Shown one piece after another: positions 7,671-15,837 of a stretch of 64,000 nt of DNA. This DNA comes from Lichenicoccus sp965277665. GTDB taxonomy: Bacteria; Pseudomonadota; Alphaproteobacteria; Acetobacterales; Acetobacteraceae. Location: positions 3,286,001 to 3,350,000 of the forward strand of contig NZ_OZ255835.1 of the NCBI RefSeq assembly GCF_965277665.1, in the 5' to 3' direction. Each line of letters begins with the position of its first letter. The stretch's first letter is position 1. Below the pieces are notes generated by a model. The model saw nothing but the letters and a program-made list of their open reading frames with translations. It made no database searches and was not told where the DNA came from. Both the position numbers and the translations under genes were made by a program.

Positions 7671-7895
7671 CTACCTTCCTGCCGCTCCTGCGATGCCGAC
7701 ACCTACATCATCAATGAAGACAATGCCGGCCCGCTCCAGCGCCCGCTGGAGTAGATGCAGGTCCGTCGCAGGCGGGACGATGCCGCGCTCGCTGGCACTG
7801 ATCGCCTGCGGCGGCAGGCCGGTCTGATCGGCGAGCCGACTCTGCTTCCAGTTCAGGAAGGCACGGGCTGCACGGATCTGCGGGCCGGTGATCAT
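7671..7895 (-). CDS. Short XRE-type helix-turn-helix regulator
   Basis: A 74-residue protein whose core (ITGPQIRAARAFLNWKQSRL, then LPPQAISASERGIVPP) is a Cro/C1-type helix-turn-helix with recognition helix PQAISASERG. The tail LLQRALERAGIVFIDD is common in stand-alone alphaproteobacterial XRE proteins. I placed the start at the ATG that overlaps the preceding gene's stop (7892-7895), which makes it the last gene of a three-gene minus-strand operon. It probably autoregulates that operon, although no operator was identified. Confidence 0.8.
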   Translation of the reverse strand: MITGPQIRAARAFLNWKQSRLADQTGLPPQAISASERGIVPPATDLHLLQRALERAGIVFIDDVGVGIAGAAGR

Positions 7896-8164
7896 GGCCG
7901 GTTCTCCTGCGCCCAAGTGGGTTTCTGGTCGAACCACGCCGCTCCGAAATCTGGCCCCTCGCCGATCGCACGGGTGCCGGTGTCGAGTGCTGTAGTCGAG
8001 ACCGTGCACCAGCCGTCTGCCATGGTGACGGACAGGTCGAAGTCAGGTGCGTCCTGCCCGCTGATCACTTCGATCACTTCGGCGAGGGCCTTGTCTTCGG
8101 AGATGTTGAATCCAGCCTCACACCACGCGCATTGGCCGCAGCAAGGGCTGCCTTCGTTCAACAC
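7892..8164 (-). CDS. Small Cys-rich-start protein, unknown, middle gene of XRE operon
   Basis: A 90-residue frame starting at GTG 8164 that overlaps the upstream membrane gene by 7 bases and the downstream XRE gene by 4 bases (ATGA). The N-terminus carries CCGQCAWC, a possible metal site. The rest is acidic (KALAEVIEVISGQDAPDFDL, then GWCTVSTTALDTGTRAIGEG). The tight overlaps on both sides are the main support for coding; the same frame stays open far upstream, but that part is antisense noise. No family is recognised. Confidence 0.55.
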   Translation of the reverse strand: MLNEGSPCCGQCAWCEAGFNISEDKALAEVIEVISGQDAPDFDLSVTMADGWCTVSTTALDTGTRAIGEGPDFGAAWFDQKPTWAQENRP

Positions 8165-8430
8165 CGTCGAACGACAGCCCGATAGGTGATGGTTGCAGCT
8201 ATGGCAGAGATGATCCCAGCAATGGGTATCGCCACAGGGGATGCAGCAAAGAAGATCCAGACCACAGCATCTCCCATGCCGGAATCGTCGCCCCACTTCC
8301 AGTTGACGTACCGGATACAAGCCGAGTCCACGAGTGTCATCAGACAGCAGAATGCGATGATAAACGCGACGAGGGCGGCTGAGGCAGAAAGCAGTTGCCG
8401 CTGCCATGAGGGCCTGGGATTGCTCATCAC
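8158..8430 (-). CDS. Two-helix membrane protein, unknown, first gene of XRE operon
   Basis: A 90-residue protein with two hydrophobic helices (SAALVAFIIAFCCLMTLV and FFAASPVAIPIAGIISAIAA) separated by a polar, Trp-rich loop. It overlaps the next gene by 7 bases, so three short genes (membrane protein, Cys-rich protein, XRE regulator) form one transcription unit. A small membrane protein beside an XRE regulator recalls toxin-antitoxin and phage-control layouts, but no family match was seen. Confidence 0.5.
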   Translation of the reverse strand: MMSNPRPSWQRQLLSASAALVAFIIAFCCLMTLVDSACIRYVNWKWGDDSGMGDAVVWIFFAASPVAIPIAGIISAIAATITYRAVVRRC

Positions 8431-9104
8431 GGCAGCCTAGCGCACCGGCTCCGCATCTGGTGAGCGTTTGCCGAGGTCCTGCCGCCGATCGCGCCGGGAC
8501 CACTTGCCGGCCGGCGTCATCGCGGTGGACGCAATGATTGAGCCCGTGGGAACCGCTCCTGGACAATGCCGGGGCGTTTCGATAACGGAATGGGCCTAGG
8601 AGTAGGGGCCCTGGCTTGAGTGTGCCCGTCGAGTGGTGGGATAGTGTCGAGATCGTCTTGGTGACAGCCGTATGGCTGGCTGGCGTCGCTTGCGGGAGCT
8701 TCGCTTGGTCCCAGCGTATTGTCGTGTCGCGTTCACGCTCGCAAGCACCTGGACTGCTACCGAACCGGCGTATCCGAGAAGCTTCCGGAGCCCGCTCGAT
8801 TAAAAGCGATATTCTCCGGCCGAACGTCACGATCCTCACCCACATCAAGATGGCAGCTATCGGGACGGCAGCGCCGACGTTCGAGGCTTTTCGTCAGTTT
8901 TTTATAGAGCGCAGATCACCTCCTGAAGTCTCGTTCAGATCGCTTGAACACAAGTCTCTCAAGCTGCTCTATATCCATGAGGATTAGAATTTGCGGTCTC
9001 CGGCCTGTGCCTTTACCCGATCTACCAATGGATGTTGGCCGTCTACAAGATCAGGGTTGCGATTGATCGAAGCCCGCAACCGCTTGAGGGTCCATGCCGG
9101 TCGA
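8431..9104. other. Gene-poor stretch inside the island
   Basis: No gene is well supported in these 674 bases. One plus-strand frame (8616-8987, TTG start, 123 codons, hydrophobic helix near its start) is open, but its composition drifts and it has no ribosome site, so I did not call it. The stretch may hold remnants of earlier insertions. Confidence 0.4.
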
Positions 9105-9377
9105 TTAGTCGGCGAGTCCGGCTTCCCATAGCAGGTCCCGCACGGCTGCCCGGTCAGATGCAGCGGCGAGGACCGCGATCGCATTCATGAGCCGGTCGGT
9201 CTCGTTGTCGCTGCCCTCCGGCCGCTCGACCGGTGGCGTCGGCTCTGCTGGAGGTGTGTCCTTGCGGTGCATCGGCTGGCTGCAAGCGCCGCAGACCAGG
9301 ATGGCCCGGTATCCGGCGAGGGCCTTGGTCGCGCACGTGGGGCACACGTACAGCTTCCGGCGCGGGCGCCGCGTCAT
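9105..9377 (-). CDS. Small zinc-ribbon-like protein
   Basis: A 90-residue protein starting MTRRPRRKLYVCPTCATKAL. Two CxxC knuckles (CPTC and CGAC, about 20 residues apart) form a likely zinc ribbon. A Pro/Glu-rich linker follows, then a helical tail (DRLMNAIAVLAAASDRAAVR). The frame continues 13 codons upstream, but the MTRRPRRK start gives the natural basic N-terminus. DNA or RNA binding is likely from the ribbon. I do not recognise the family. Confidence 0.6.
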   Translation of the reverse strand: MTRRPRRKLYVCPTCATKALAGYRAILVCGACSQPMHRKDTPPAEPTPPVERPEGSDNETDRLMNAIAVLAAASDRAAVRDLLWEAGLAD

Positions 9378-9694
9378 CTCGTTCGGCTGGATGGTGACAT
9401 GGAAGCCGTATAGCATCCTATTCGCCGGATGCAGCGCCGGTCAGAGCAGGCGACCGCTGGCGACGGGATGAGCGTCGCCCCTATGAGGTGCGCGGGATAT
9501 GCTGCCCGCTCTTGTCCGAGTTCATGGGGCGAAGCACGGCACCGCCTGCCGGCCGGCGCGCCCGCTGACATCATCGGGGCGTTGAGCCGCTCCGTCACAA
9601 CGATCAGGCATCCGGCAATCGACCGTCGAGCAAGTAGCTTGTGCCCGTCAACCTGTTGTATGCCATTGCGTCAGAGCAACGGGGCTCACGGGAC
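9378..9694. other. Gene-free island stretch
   Basis: I see no supported gene or strong structure in these 317 bases between the zinc-ribbon gene and the next membrane protein. They should hold the promoters of the two divergent genes. Confidence 0.4.
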
Positions 9695-10057
9695 ATGCTG
9701 CGGAATATACTGAAGTGGTTCGGCTTCGTGCTTGCCGTGCTCATCTTGGCTTTCGATACCCTCTTGTCCGCGGTATTCCTGGCTCACCTACACTATGTCG
9801 CAGTTGATATCGTTCGGGCTGTCGTCCTGGTCTCGATCGCCGTGGCGGCGAGCTACTACATATCCTGGGTCTTGAGGATCGGTCGAGGAGCACGGGCAGT
9901 TCCACTTGCTACCCGAGTGCGTATGTCAAAACGATCTGCCATTGGAGCCGTACTCATAGCTGTTTGCGTGGACCTGCTTGCCACGGGCGCAGCTCGATTT
10001 GCTTCCTGGCACCACGTTCGTCCGCTGCGCATATTCTCAGCGCTCCAGTCCAGCTAA
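9695..10057 (+). CDS. Membrane protein with three predicted helices, unknown
   Basis: A 120-residue protein from MLRNILKWFGF, with helices around FGFVLAVLILAFDTLLSAVF, IVRAVVLVSIAVAASYYI and AIGAVLIAVCVDLLATGAA. Positive residues between helices 2 and 3 (RIGRGARAVPLATRVRMSKR) mark a cytoplasmic loop. The frame extends 18 codons further upstream, and the inner ATG was chosen because the protein then begins at the first helix. No family is recognised. Confidence 0.5.
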   Translation: MLRNILKWFGFVLAVLILAFDTLLSAVFLAHLHYVAVDIVRAVVLVSIAVAASYYISWVLRIGRGARAVPLATRVRMSKRSAIGAVLIAVCVDLLATGAARFASWHHVRPLRIFSALQSS

Positions 10058-10244
10058 ACTGACTCGCGGCGAAGAGACGGCTCCATGTTCACGATAAGCA
10101 TCTTCCGTTGGCTCTGCGCCATTACCGTCAATCCGCCAACCCAGCCTCCGCGATATGAGATCGCGGATGGCTGCCCGGCCGGGGGCGGTGGTGAGAACCG
10201 CGATGGGTTCCTATGCTTTCCTTGGCTAGCATGCGCGAGAGCTT

Positions 10245-10834
10245 CTAGCGAAGTCGGTTCAACTGCATGGTAACCTGATATGTGCCGCCGGCCTGCTCGT
10301 CCGTTATTGCCATCATCATTGACCTGATCGTCTTGTCGTCGCGCCCGTCACCTAGCCGTAGCGTCCTGATGCCATAGGGGCCGGCCTTCGTCTGGTCGCC
10401 CAGCACGTGACCCTTGCCAAGCGGCGCTGGCAGCCCCGCGACGATCACCGAGAACTCGCGCGCGGAGGCGGCGGGGTCGGCGCGCTCCGCATAGACAGCG
10501 CAGCCTGACGGTGGGAACGATGGTCGGGACAGGGGTCCCGGCGGCTTGCGGATGGCGACAACGTAGCGATTGTCGGGGTCACCATCTGCCACGCCTCCCC
10601 GTCCGGATCCGCGGTGAAGAGGTTAAGACCCGTCTGGTTGGTCATCCGCGTCAGGTTCTCGTCCCGTGCCCAGGCTTCCACCGCCTCCCGGCCACCGAGA
10701 TTGGCAATACAAGCCTGCGAAAACAGGTCGCCGACATCTCGAACAGCAAGTCTCTCGGCATGCGCAGGCGATACCGTTGCGAGTGCTACTGCCAGTACAG
10801 ACGCCGCGCCTCCGACACCTCCATCCCGCCGCAT
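10245..10834 (-). pseudogene. Secreted protein of unknown family, frameshifted
   Basis: The first part (from 10834) has a signal peptide (VLAVALATVSPAHA) followed by RDVGDLFSQACIANLGGREA and ends its sensible reading near TADPDGEAW at about 10590. The protein-like sequence then continues in another frame as DGDPDNRYVVAIRKPPG and runs to QVTMQLNRLR at 10245. The two halves are adjacent and on the same strand, so one frameshift splits a gene of about 195 codons. It may be a true lesion or a sequence error. The mature protein has one early Cys and resembles small exported proteins found in this class, but I cannot name it. Confidence 0.5.
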
Positions 10835-10972
10835 TTCGAGCGCCACATGGTGCCGGTCGTACCGGAAACTCCGATCCGGTCTGCGCGCTCGCCCCCCGGC
10901 ACGACGTGGTGATCGCGGCGCGCATGTGGGAAGATCGGCCCGCGCTTGTCTGCGCGGATACAAGAGGACGAC

Positions 10973-11515
10973 ATGACCGAGAAGGCGCCTACGATCGTCA
11001 ACATGCACACGGCGCCGGAAATCGCGGCCGAAGTGCCCGCCGCCTGGACGCATTTCCAGCGCGAGTTGACGCCTGCGATGAAGGATGCGGGGCTGGGGCG
11101 TTTCGGGGTGGGCCGTCTCGGCATGAACGCGAGAAGGGTGCCCCCGGGCCACAGCGCGTGCCCGGCACACACGCACCTTATGGCCGACGAGATCTTCGTC
11201 GTGCTCGAAGGGCAAGGTCTGTTCCGCTACGGCGATCGCGTGCACGAGATCCGCCCCGGAGACTGCATTTCCTGTCCGGCCGACACCGGGATCGCCCATC
11301 AGATCGCCAACCCCGCGACCCCGGACGGCACGGGCGACCTGGTCTATCTCGCGATCGGCGCCGAGCCGCCCGGGGAGGTCTGCACCTATCCCGACAGCGG
11401 CGCGCTCGTGATCGACGCCCTCGGCCGGCATGGATTCCTGCGCGAGGCCGATTATTACGAGGGGCAGCCACAACCCACGCCGCTTCTGACGCGCGGCCGC
11501 GACGCACCCGTCTGA
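10973..11515 (+). CDS. Cupin-domain protein
   Basis: A 180-residue cytoplasmic protein with one cupin barrel at about residues 50-130. Motif 1 reads PPGHSACPAHTHLMADEIFV, giving the His-x-His and Glu metal ligands, and motif 2 is DTGIAHQIANP, with the last His ligand. VLEGQGLFRYGDRVHEIRPGD between them is typical. Such proteins bind a metal and act as isomerases, dioxygenases or sugar-phosphate enzymes, and the substrate is open. AAGAGGA precedes the ATG at good spacing. It lies between a broken secreted-protein gene and a peptidase remnant, and is the best preserved gene of the left island half. Confidence 0.82.
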   Translation: MTEKAPTIVNMHTAPEIAAEVPAAWTHFQRELTPAMKDAGLGRFGVGRLGMNARRVPPGHSACPAHTHLMADEIFVVLEGQGLFRYGDRVHEIRPGDCISCPADTGIAHQIANPATPDGTGDLVYLAIGAEPPGEVCTYPDSGALVIDALGRHGFLREADYYEGQPQPTPLLTRGRDAPV

Positions 11516-11562
11516 TCGGGGCGCGCGGGGTTGGCCCTGGGGTGGGGTCCGGCTCGGGCGCG

Positions 11563-11745
11563 TCAGGAACGCACTGACGCCTCCGACAGGGTCGCTGCGA
11601 TCGCATCCCCCTTGGGCGAGCCCAGCCCCGTCACCGGATCCCAGCCGGGACCAGCCTCGAAGCCGTTGTTGTTGCCGAGCGTGATGTCGTTCAAATCACC
11701 GGATTTCCGGTACAGGGCCGGCGCCACCAGCCCCGCCGTGCCGCC
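11563..11745 (-). pseudogene. C-terminal remnant of an S53 (sedolisin/kumamolisin-type) peptidase
   Basis: About 60 codons read as the end of a sedolisin domain: GLVAPALYRKSGDLNDITLG followed by GFEAGPGWDPVTGLGSPKGD, the calcium-site and C-terminal signature of the family. Upstream of about 11745 the reading becomes nonsense, so the catalytic Glu/Asp/Ser part is gone. S53 enzymes are secreted acid peptidases of about 400-550 residues. The fragment ends 170 bases from the internal att-like site and may be a gene cut by the second insertion. Confidence 0.7.
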
Positions 11746-11918
11746 GTCGCCCGCATTCCTGATTTCCTCGCCCCGCTCGTCGTGGTCATGCACACGTCGC
11801 CTCAGAGCGCGAGGTTGCAGCCGACGCCGCCGACCAAATGAGTCCGCAATGAGTCCGCGACAAAGGCTGATCGATGTTATACCAACCCGGTTTCGCCTTA
11901 ACTCATTGATTTGATTGG

Positions 11919-12004
11919 TGCCGGGTGAGGGAAACGACGGGCACACATCTAGAATGGCGGTTTTCCGGCACTTACAAAGCCGGCGGGTGACGCAATGTGT
12001 GCCC
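11919..12004 (+). repeat. Internal degenerate att-like site with flanking arm motifs
   Basis: TGCCGGGTGAGGGA (11919-11932) matches 14 bases of the 23-bp att repeat in the same orientation. It is followed by GCGGTTTTCCGGCACTT (11957-11973), which matches the left-end block with two differences, and TGTGTGCCC (11996-12004). An inverted copy, GGGCACACA, lies at 11939-11947. This is the organisation of an island end, so a second integration boundary is likely. Confidence 0.6.
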
Positions 12005-12142
12005 ATGAAGGGTGCCCGCGCAAGAACGAAATCAGCTAGCGCGGAAGCAGTCGTCGCTACAAGAAATGGCATCGTGTGGGTGCTAGGTTCTATCAGCAAC
12101 CGAAGGCTTCGGTCCTTCCTCTAAGCGCTGGGAAATCCAATT

Positions 12143-12718
12143 CTAGGAACGGTGCAGTAGGCCTATAACAGCAGCAGCAACCGCCCCGAATGCGCCTATC
12201 ATCGCGACGGAGAGGGTAGTCTTCGGGCTGTCCGGACGATGATTGTAGTGGCTGGTCAGGTTTATGACTGTATCGCGCCCTGACGTCACGCCCTCGACAG
12301 ACTGTCTTGTTGATGCCGGGCGCCGTGAGGCAGCCATTTCCTCTTTATCCACTAGTTCTCGCACCTCCGTCAGCCTCCTAGTCAACCTCTTGACCGTGTT
12401 GACCGAGTGACCGGCCAGAAACGCTAGCACCCATGCTACAAGCGCGGTCGGAGCCAGAAACAAGCCGTAGGGCCACCCGAAGCCAAGTCCATCCGACAGC
12501 CATGGCCAAACCGGAAGTAACGCTGGGATCACCCCGAAAATGAGCCTCAGGACGCCTAGGATCGGATCGAGATGTGGATTGTATTGAGCCAGTTGTTGTT
12601 CGTGGACGAAGGTTACCTTCAGGATTGTCAGCGCTAGTGTCGGCAAACCAATCAGTGACGCCGCACCAACCAGGAGCACGTAATTGCGCCGGTTCTTAAT
12701 CACCTGTTGGTAAGTCAT
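12143..12718 (-). CDS. Membrane protein with three or four helices, unknown
   Basis: A 191-residue protein. Helices are seen at about 13-33 (YVLLVGAASLIGLPTLALTI), 53-68, 80-100 (FLAPTALVAWVLAFLAG) and at the C-terminus (VAMIGAFGAVAAAVIGLL). A charged cytoplasmic segment (VKRLTRRLTEVRELVDKEEM) lies between them. It is the first gene right of the internal att-like site. There is no recognised domain. Its place in an island beside an Mrr endonuclease is compatible with a defence accessory, but nothing in the sequence shows that. Confidence 0.6.
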   Translation of the reverse strand: MTYQQVIKNRRNYVLLVGAASLIGLPTLALTILKVTFVHEQQLAQYNPHLDPILGVLRLIFGVIPALLPVWPWLSDGLGFGWPYGLFLAPTALVAWVLAFLAGHSVNTVKRLTRRLTEVRELVDKEEMAASRRPASTRQSVEGVTSGRDTVINLTSHYNHRPDSPKTTLSVAMIGAFGAVAAAVIGLLHRS

Positions 12719-13174
12719 TTTAAGCTCTGAATCCCCCGAGCCAGTTACCCTTGCGAATCGGCAGATGACAAGGACGCCTGCTCGTTTGCCGGCTCAGAAA
12801 CGAACGCGCCTCGCGAAAGGCCCACTACTCCGCACTTCTGCCCTCCTACACCCACATTCGCATCTTCGAAGGTCTGTTGAGTGCCCTAGGTGACGGCGAG
12901 AGCCCCCCACGGCCTGATCGGGCAGCTCTCTGGCTAACAGGCCCGGGAGAAGCCCTCGCGCCAGCGGGCGGCAGAGGCAGTCGAGGGTTCGCTGTAGCCT
13001 TATCCAACTACCTTCTTACCCATGAAGCTGAAGGCTAGACTTCTCGGTGTTGGCGAGGCGGAGTGAGGCTCACCTCGGGAAAAGGAGCTGGCGGATTGCC
13101 TAATATGCTCTCGGAGACGTTACCGACTGCCTTTCAACCCGTTCGGGAGGCGCCCTTAGCTATCTGGAGGCAAT
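12719..13174. other. Gene-free stretch before mrr
   Basis: These 456 bases separate two divergent genes. I see no coding frame. CTGGAGG at 13164-13170 is the ribosome site of mrr, and the promoters of both genes should lie here. Confidence 0.45.
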
Positions 13175-14122
13175 GTGCCTATTCCTACCTATGACCTCCT
13201 CATGCTTCCGGTGCTTCGCCGCTGCGGCGAGAAGACGTGGATCATGCGAGACCTGGTGTCGCGGATCGCTGACGACTTGAATCTGACCTCAGAGGAGCGG
13301 AGCCAGCAGATACCAAGCGGAGGAACAAGTGTCATCGCAAGCCGTGTCCACTGGGCCAAGACCTACCTGAAGCAGGCTGGGCTGCTAGAGCAACCAAAGA
13401 GGGGCGTTGTCCAAATCTCGGAGAGAGGCCGAGAAGTCCTGAGTAGAAAACCGGGGCGCATCGATCCCGCACTTCTCCAGCAGTTCGCCGAGTTTCGCGC
13501 CTTCCTCGGGCGCGCCAAAGTTGTAGGCGAAGGTGGGGCGGAGCCGATCACGCCGACTCTCGGACCTACAGTCCCCGCGCCCTCGAGTACTCCGGAGGAA
13601 CAAATTGCGGCGGCTTCAGTTGCCATTGATGAGGCGCTACGCGATGCACTTCTGGCTAGGATACTCGAAGCATCTCCGGCCTTCTTCGAAAAGCTGATCA
13701 TCGATCTCCTCCTCGCGATGGGTTACGGCGGCTCCAGACTTGATGCCGGCGAGCAGCTGGGAGGCACAGGGGATGGCGGCGTTGACGGTGTGATCCGAGA
13801 GGATCAACTAGGTCTCGATCAAATTTACCTTCAGGCTAAGCGTTATCGCCCCGGTAACACCGTCCCAGGCGAAACCGTTCAAGCTTTTATCGGGGCCTTG
13901 ATCGGGAAGGGCGCTCAGAAGGGCGTGTTCATCACAACATCCACTTTCACAAAATCCGCCATGGGTGCGGCGAACCGCTCAGGTTCGGTGCGCGTGGTTC
14001 TTATTGATGGCGGAGCGCTTACCAAGCTGATGGTTCGGTTCAACGTCGGGACGAGGATTGCCTTGAGCGTCGACATTAAGAAGATCGACTTGGATTATTT
14101 CGAAGATGTGGAGGTCGAGTAG
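13175..14122 (+). CDS. mrr: Mrr-type (type IV) restriction endonuclease
   Basis: A 315-residue protein with the two-domain plan of Mrr. The N-terminal winged-helix domain (PIPTYDLLMLPVLRRCGEK to about residue 95) matches the Mrr N-domain, and a linker leads to a PD-(D/E)xK nuclease domain. Catalytic residues are visible: Asp204 in GGTGDGGVDGVI and Gln220-x-Lys222 in IYLQAKRY. GVFITTSTFTKSA and VVLIDGGALTKLMVRFNVG are further family blocks, and the end DYFEDVEVE is also Mrr-like. Mrr cuts methylated foreign DNA. The start is GTG behind CTGGAGG at 13164-13170. The gene appears intact and overlaps the next by 17 bases. Confidence 0.9.
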   Translation: MPIPTYDLLMLPVLRRCGEKTWIMRDLVSRIADDLNLTSEERSQQIPSGGTSVIASRVHWAKTYLKQAGLLEQPKRGVVQISERGREVLSRKPGRIDPALLQQFAEFRAFLGRAKVVGEGGAEPITPTLGPTVPAPSSTPEEQIAAASVAIDEALRDALLARILEASPAFFEKLIIDLLLAMGYGGSRLDAGEQLGGTGDGGVDGVIREDQLGLDQIYLQAKRYRPGNTVPGETVQAFIGALIGKGAQKGVFITTSTFTKSAMGAANRSGSVRVVLIDGGALTKLMVRFNVGTRIALSVDIKKIDLDYFEDVEVE

Positions 14123-14729
14123 GATTGAGACCGTGATAGCAACCTACACAGCAATCGTCTCTGCTCTTGTGCCATGTATTGGCCTGTTGATCGGTTTTTA
14201 CTCAAGCTGGCTCAGGACTCGAGAGTCAGCTCTCCGCAGAGAAGATGTTCTCGAGTGGTCCAAAGATGTCATCAAAGATCTACAAACGTTATGCCTACTG
14301 TGCTACCTAGATGAAGCCAACCTGCCGCCGGAAAGGCGCCACATTAAGCTTGAGCAGGTTATTTTCTCCACTTCCGTTCTTGTGGAGCAAGGTAGACTGC
14401 TTTTCAAAAATAGGACCGACAACGACTACGGCCGGGAGAAGATTGGGGCGTATCAGGGCTTCCGTCCGCGAATACTGGATCAGATTGTGATGGCGCATCA
14501 GATCGCGGTTTTATGGAACGGCGCAGGATCAGATGAGAGATTGCGGATGCGGCTAGTGGCCGAAGATTGCTTGAAGCACTTCGTCTCACTCGCTCAGCTG
14601 GAAGTTGGACGTGGTCGCACAGCCGTTTCTGGAACAAATGAGCCAGGTCGAGGAAAAGCGCTCGACTATCATCTCCAAGTGCTTGACGGGAAGAGAATAG
14701 AGGGGGCGCGGAGCCGGATGCAGTTTTGA
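14106..14729 (+). CDS. Membrane-anchored protein, unknown, coupled to mrr
   Basis: A 207-residue protein. One N-terminal helix (YTAIVSALVPCIGLLIGFYS) is followed by a cytoplasmic region rich in helices (EDVLEWSKDVIKDLQTLCLL and LEQVIFSTSVLVEQGRLLF). Such a layout is common in small anchored proteins of defence islands. The ATG lies inside the last codons of mrr, 17 bases before its stop, so translation is probably coupled; a later GTG at 14133 is an alternative start. There is no known domain and no catalytic motif. Confidence 0.6.
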   Translation: MWRSSRIETVIATYTAIVSALVPCIGLLIGFYSSWLRTRESALRREDVLEWSKDVIKDLQTLCLLCYLDEANLPPERRHIKLEQVIFSTSVLVEQGRLLFKNRTDNDYGREKIGAYQGFRPRILDQIVMAHQIAVLWNGAGSDERLRMRLVAEDCLKHFVSLAQLEVGRGRTAVSGTNEPGRGKALDYHLQVLDGKRIEGARSRMQF

Positions 14730-15265
14730 GGTTGATCGTATTCAACAGATTGGCCCTGTCGCGTGTCTGCCCCTATGGACCTGTAGGTAGTCCGCGGCTA
14801 CGGACGGACGACCATCCGCCGCGCTGGTCTGTCGAGAGGCCTATGCGTGGACCGGAGAGAACTCCGCCGGCCCTCTTGGCTACTCTTCTCCAGCCAGAGC
14901 ACGTCGCAGACAGAGCGAGGGCTGCGATATTCAACAACAACAACAACTGAGGCCGACTATTTGAAGCCAAGGCTCACAAGACCCCTACCCCGTCGGCGAC
15001 AGCAGCGGCGAGTTCTCACGCGAGAGAAGCGAGACGCAATGAGATGCAAGTCGATCACAGGTGAAGGTGTCGAAAGAGTAGGCGGCGGTCCCGAGTGGTC
15101 GCGGCTGTTTGGTTCGCTGCTGCTGCCTGTGTCTCGCTAACGTATACTCTACCGAGGCGATAGGATGAGACAGTGAAACAGCGGACAGGATGTCTTATTA
15201 CGTTTCCAGAACGAGTTACGAGGCATCATACAGTCTTGGTCTAGACCCTAACGAGGCACTGACCT
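14730..15265. other. Gene-free stretch with a CAA microsatellite
   Basis: No coding frame is convincing in these 536 bases. (CAA)5 occupies 14932-14946. The stretch is the upstream region of the broken serine recombinase. Confidence 0.45.
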
Positions 15266-15837
15266 ATGTCCCAACACCTCTACGGCTATGCCCGCGTCTC
15301 CAGCGGCTCCCGGGACCTCAGCCTTCAACAGGCAGCGCTCAAGGCGGCGGGCTGCACAGTCATTCGCGCTGAGAAGATGAGCGGGACGAAGCGAGACGGG
15401 CGAACGGAGCTGCAGTCTCTCATGGACTTCCTGCGGCCTGGGGATGCCTTATATTAGTTGTCACTCGGATAGACCGGCTTGCCCGCTCCGTGAGAGATTT
15501 GCAGGACATTGTGCATGAGTTGAAGGCCAAAGGAGCGTCGCTGAAGGCAATCGAGCAGCCCGTCGATACCTCCACAGCCGCCGGGAAGGCGTTCCTCGAT
15601 ATGTTGGGGGTGTTCGCAGAGTTCGAAACGTCGCTTCGGAAGGAGCGGCAGCTTGAGGGCATCGCGGCGGCGAAAGCGGCTGGTGTCTACAAAGGCCGGA
15701 AGGCCAGCATCGCACCGGAAGCGGTCCTCGACCTGCATCGTCAAGCCGTAGGGGCAACCGAGATCGCGAGGCGGCTGAGCATCGGGCGCGCAAGCGTCTA
15801 CAGGATTATCGAGATCGCTGAGGGCGTAGGGAAGTAG
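15266..15837 (+). pseudogene. Serine recombinase (resolvase/invertase), frameshifted by a 5-base insertion
   Basis: The first part encodes the resolvase N-terminus (LYGYARVSSGSRDLSLQQAA, with the nucleophile Ser in ARVS) up to FLRPGDALY and a TAG at 15455-15457. The continuation is in another frame: VVTRIDRLARSVRDLQDIV, FLDMLGVFAEFETSLRKERQ and a C-terminal helix-turn-helix (GATEIARRLSIGRASVYRII). Removing TATTA at 15452-15456 rejoins the two as GDALVVTRIDRLARS, the family's usual wording. Restored length is about 188 residues, normal for a small DNA invertase. As it stands no full enzyme is made. Confidence 0.82.

Noticed and set aside
8165..8848. Upstream extension of the 7892-8164 frame
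   Set aside because: It runs through another gene antiphase and loses protein character; the GTG at 8164 with the 7-base overlap is the better start.
8616..8987. 123-codon plus-strand frame in the island
   Set aside because: TTG start, no ribosome site, drifting composition; not supportable as a gene.
14932..14946. (CAA)5 microsatellite
   Set aside because: Too short and outside a supported gene; probably chance or a minor slip.
15452..15456. Programmed -1 frameshift in the serine recombinase
   Set aside because: The sequence lacks an X-XXY-YYZ slippery heptamer, and a 5-base insertion explains the break exactly.
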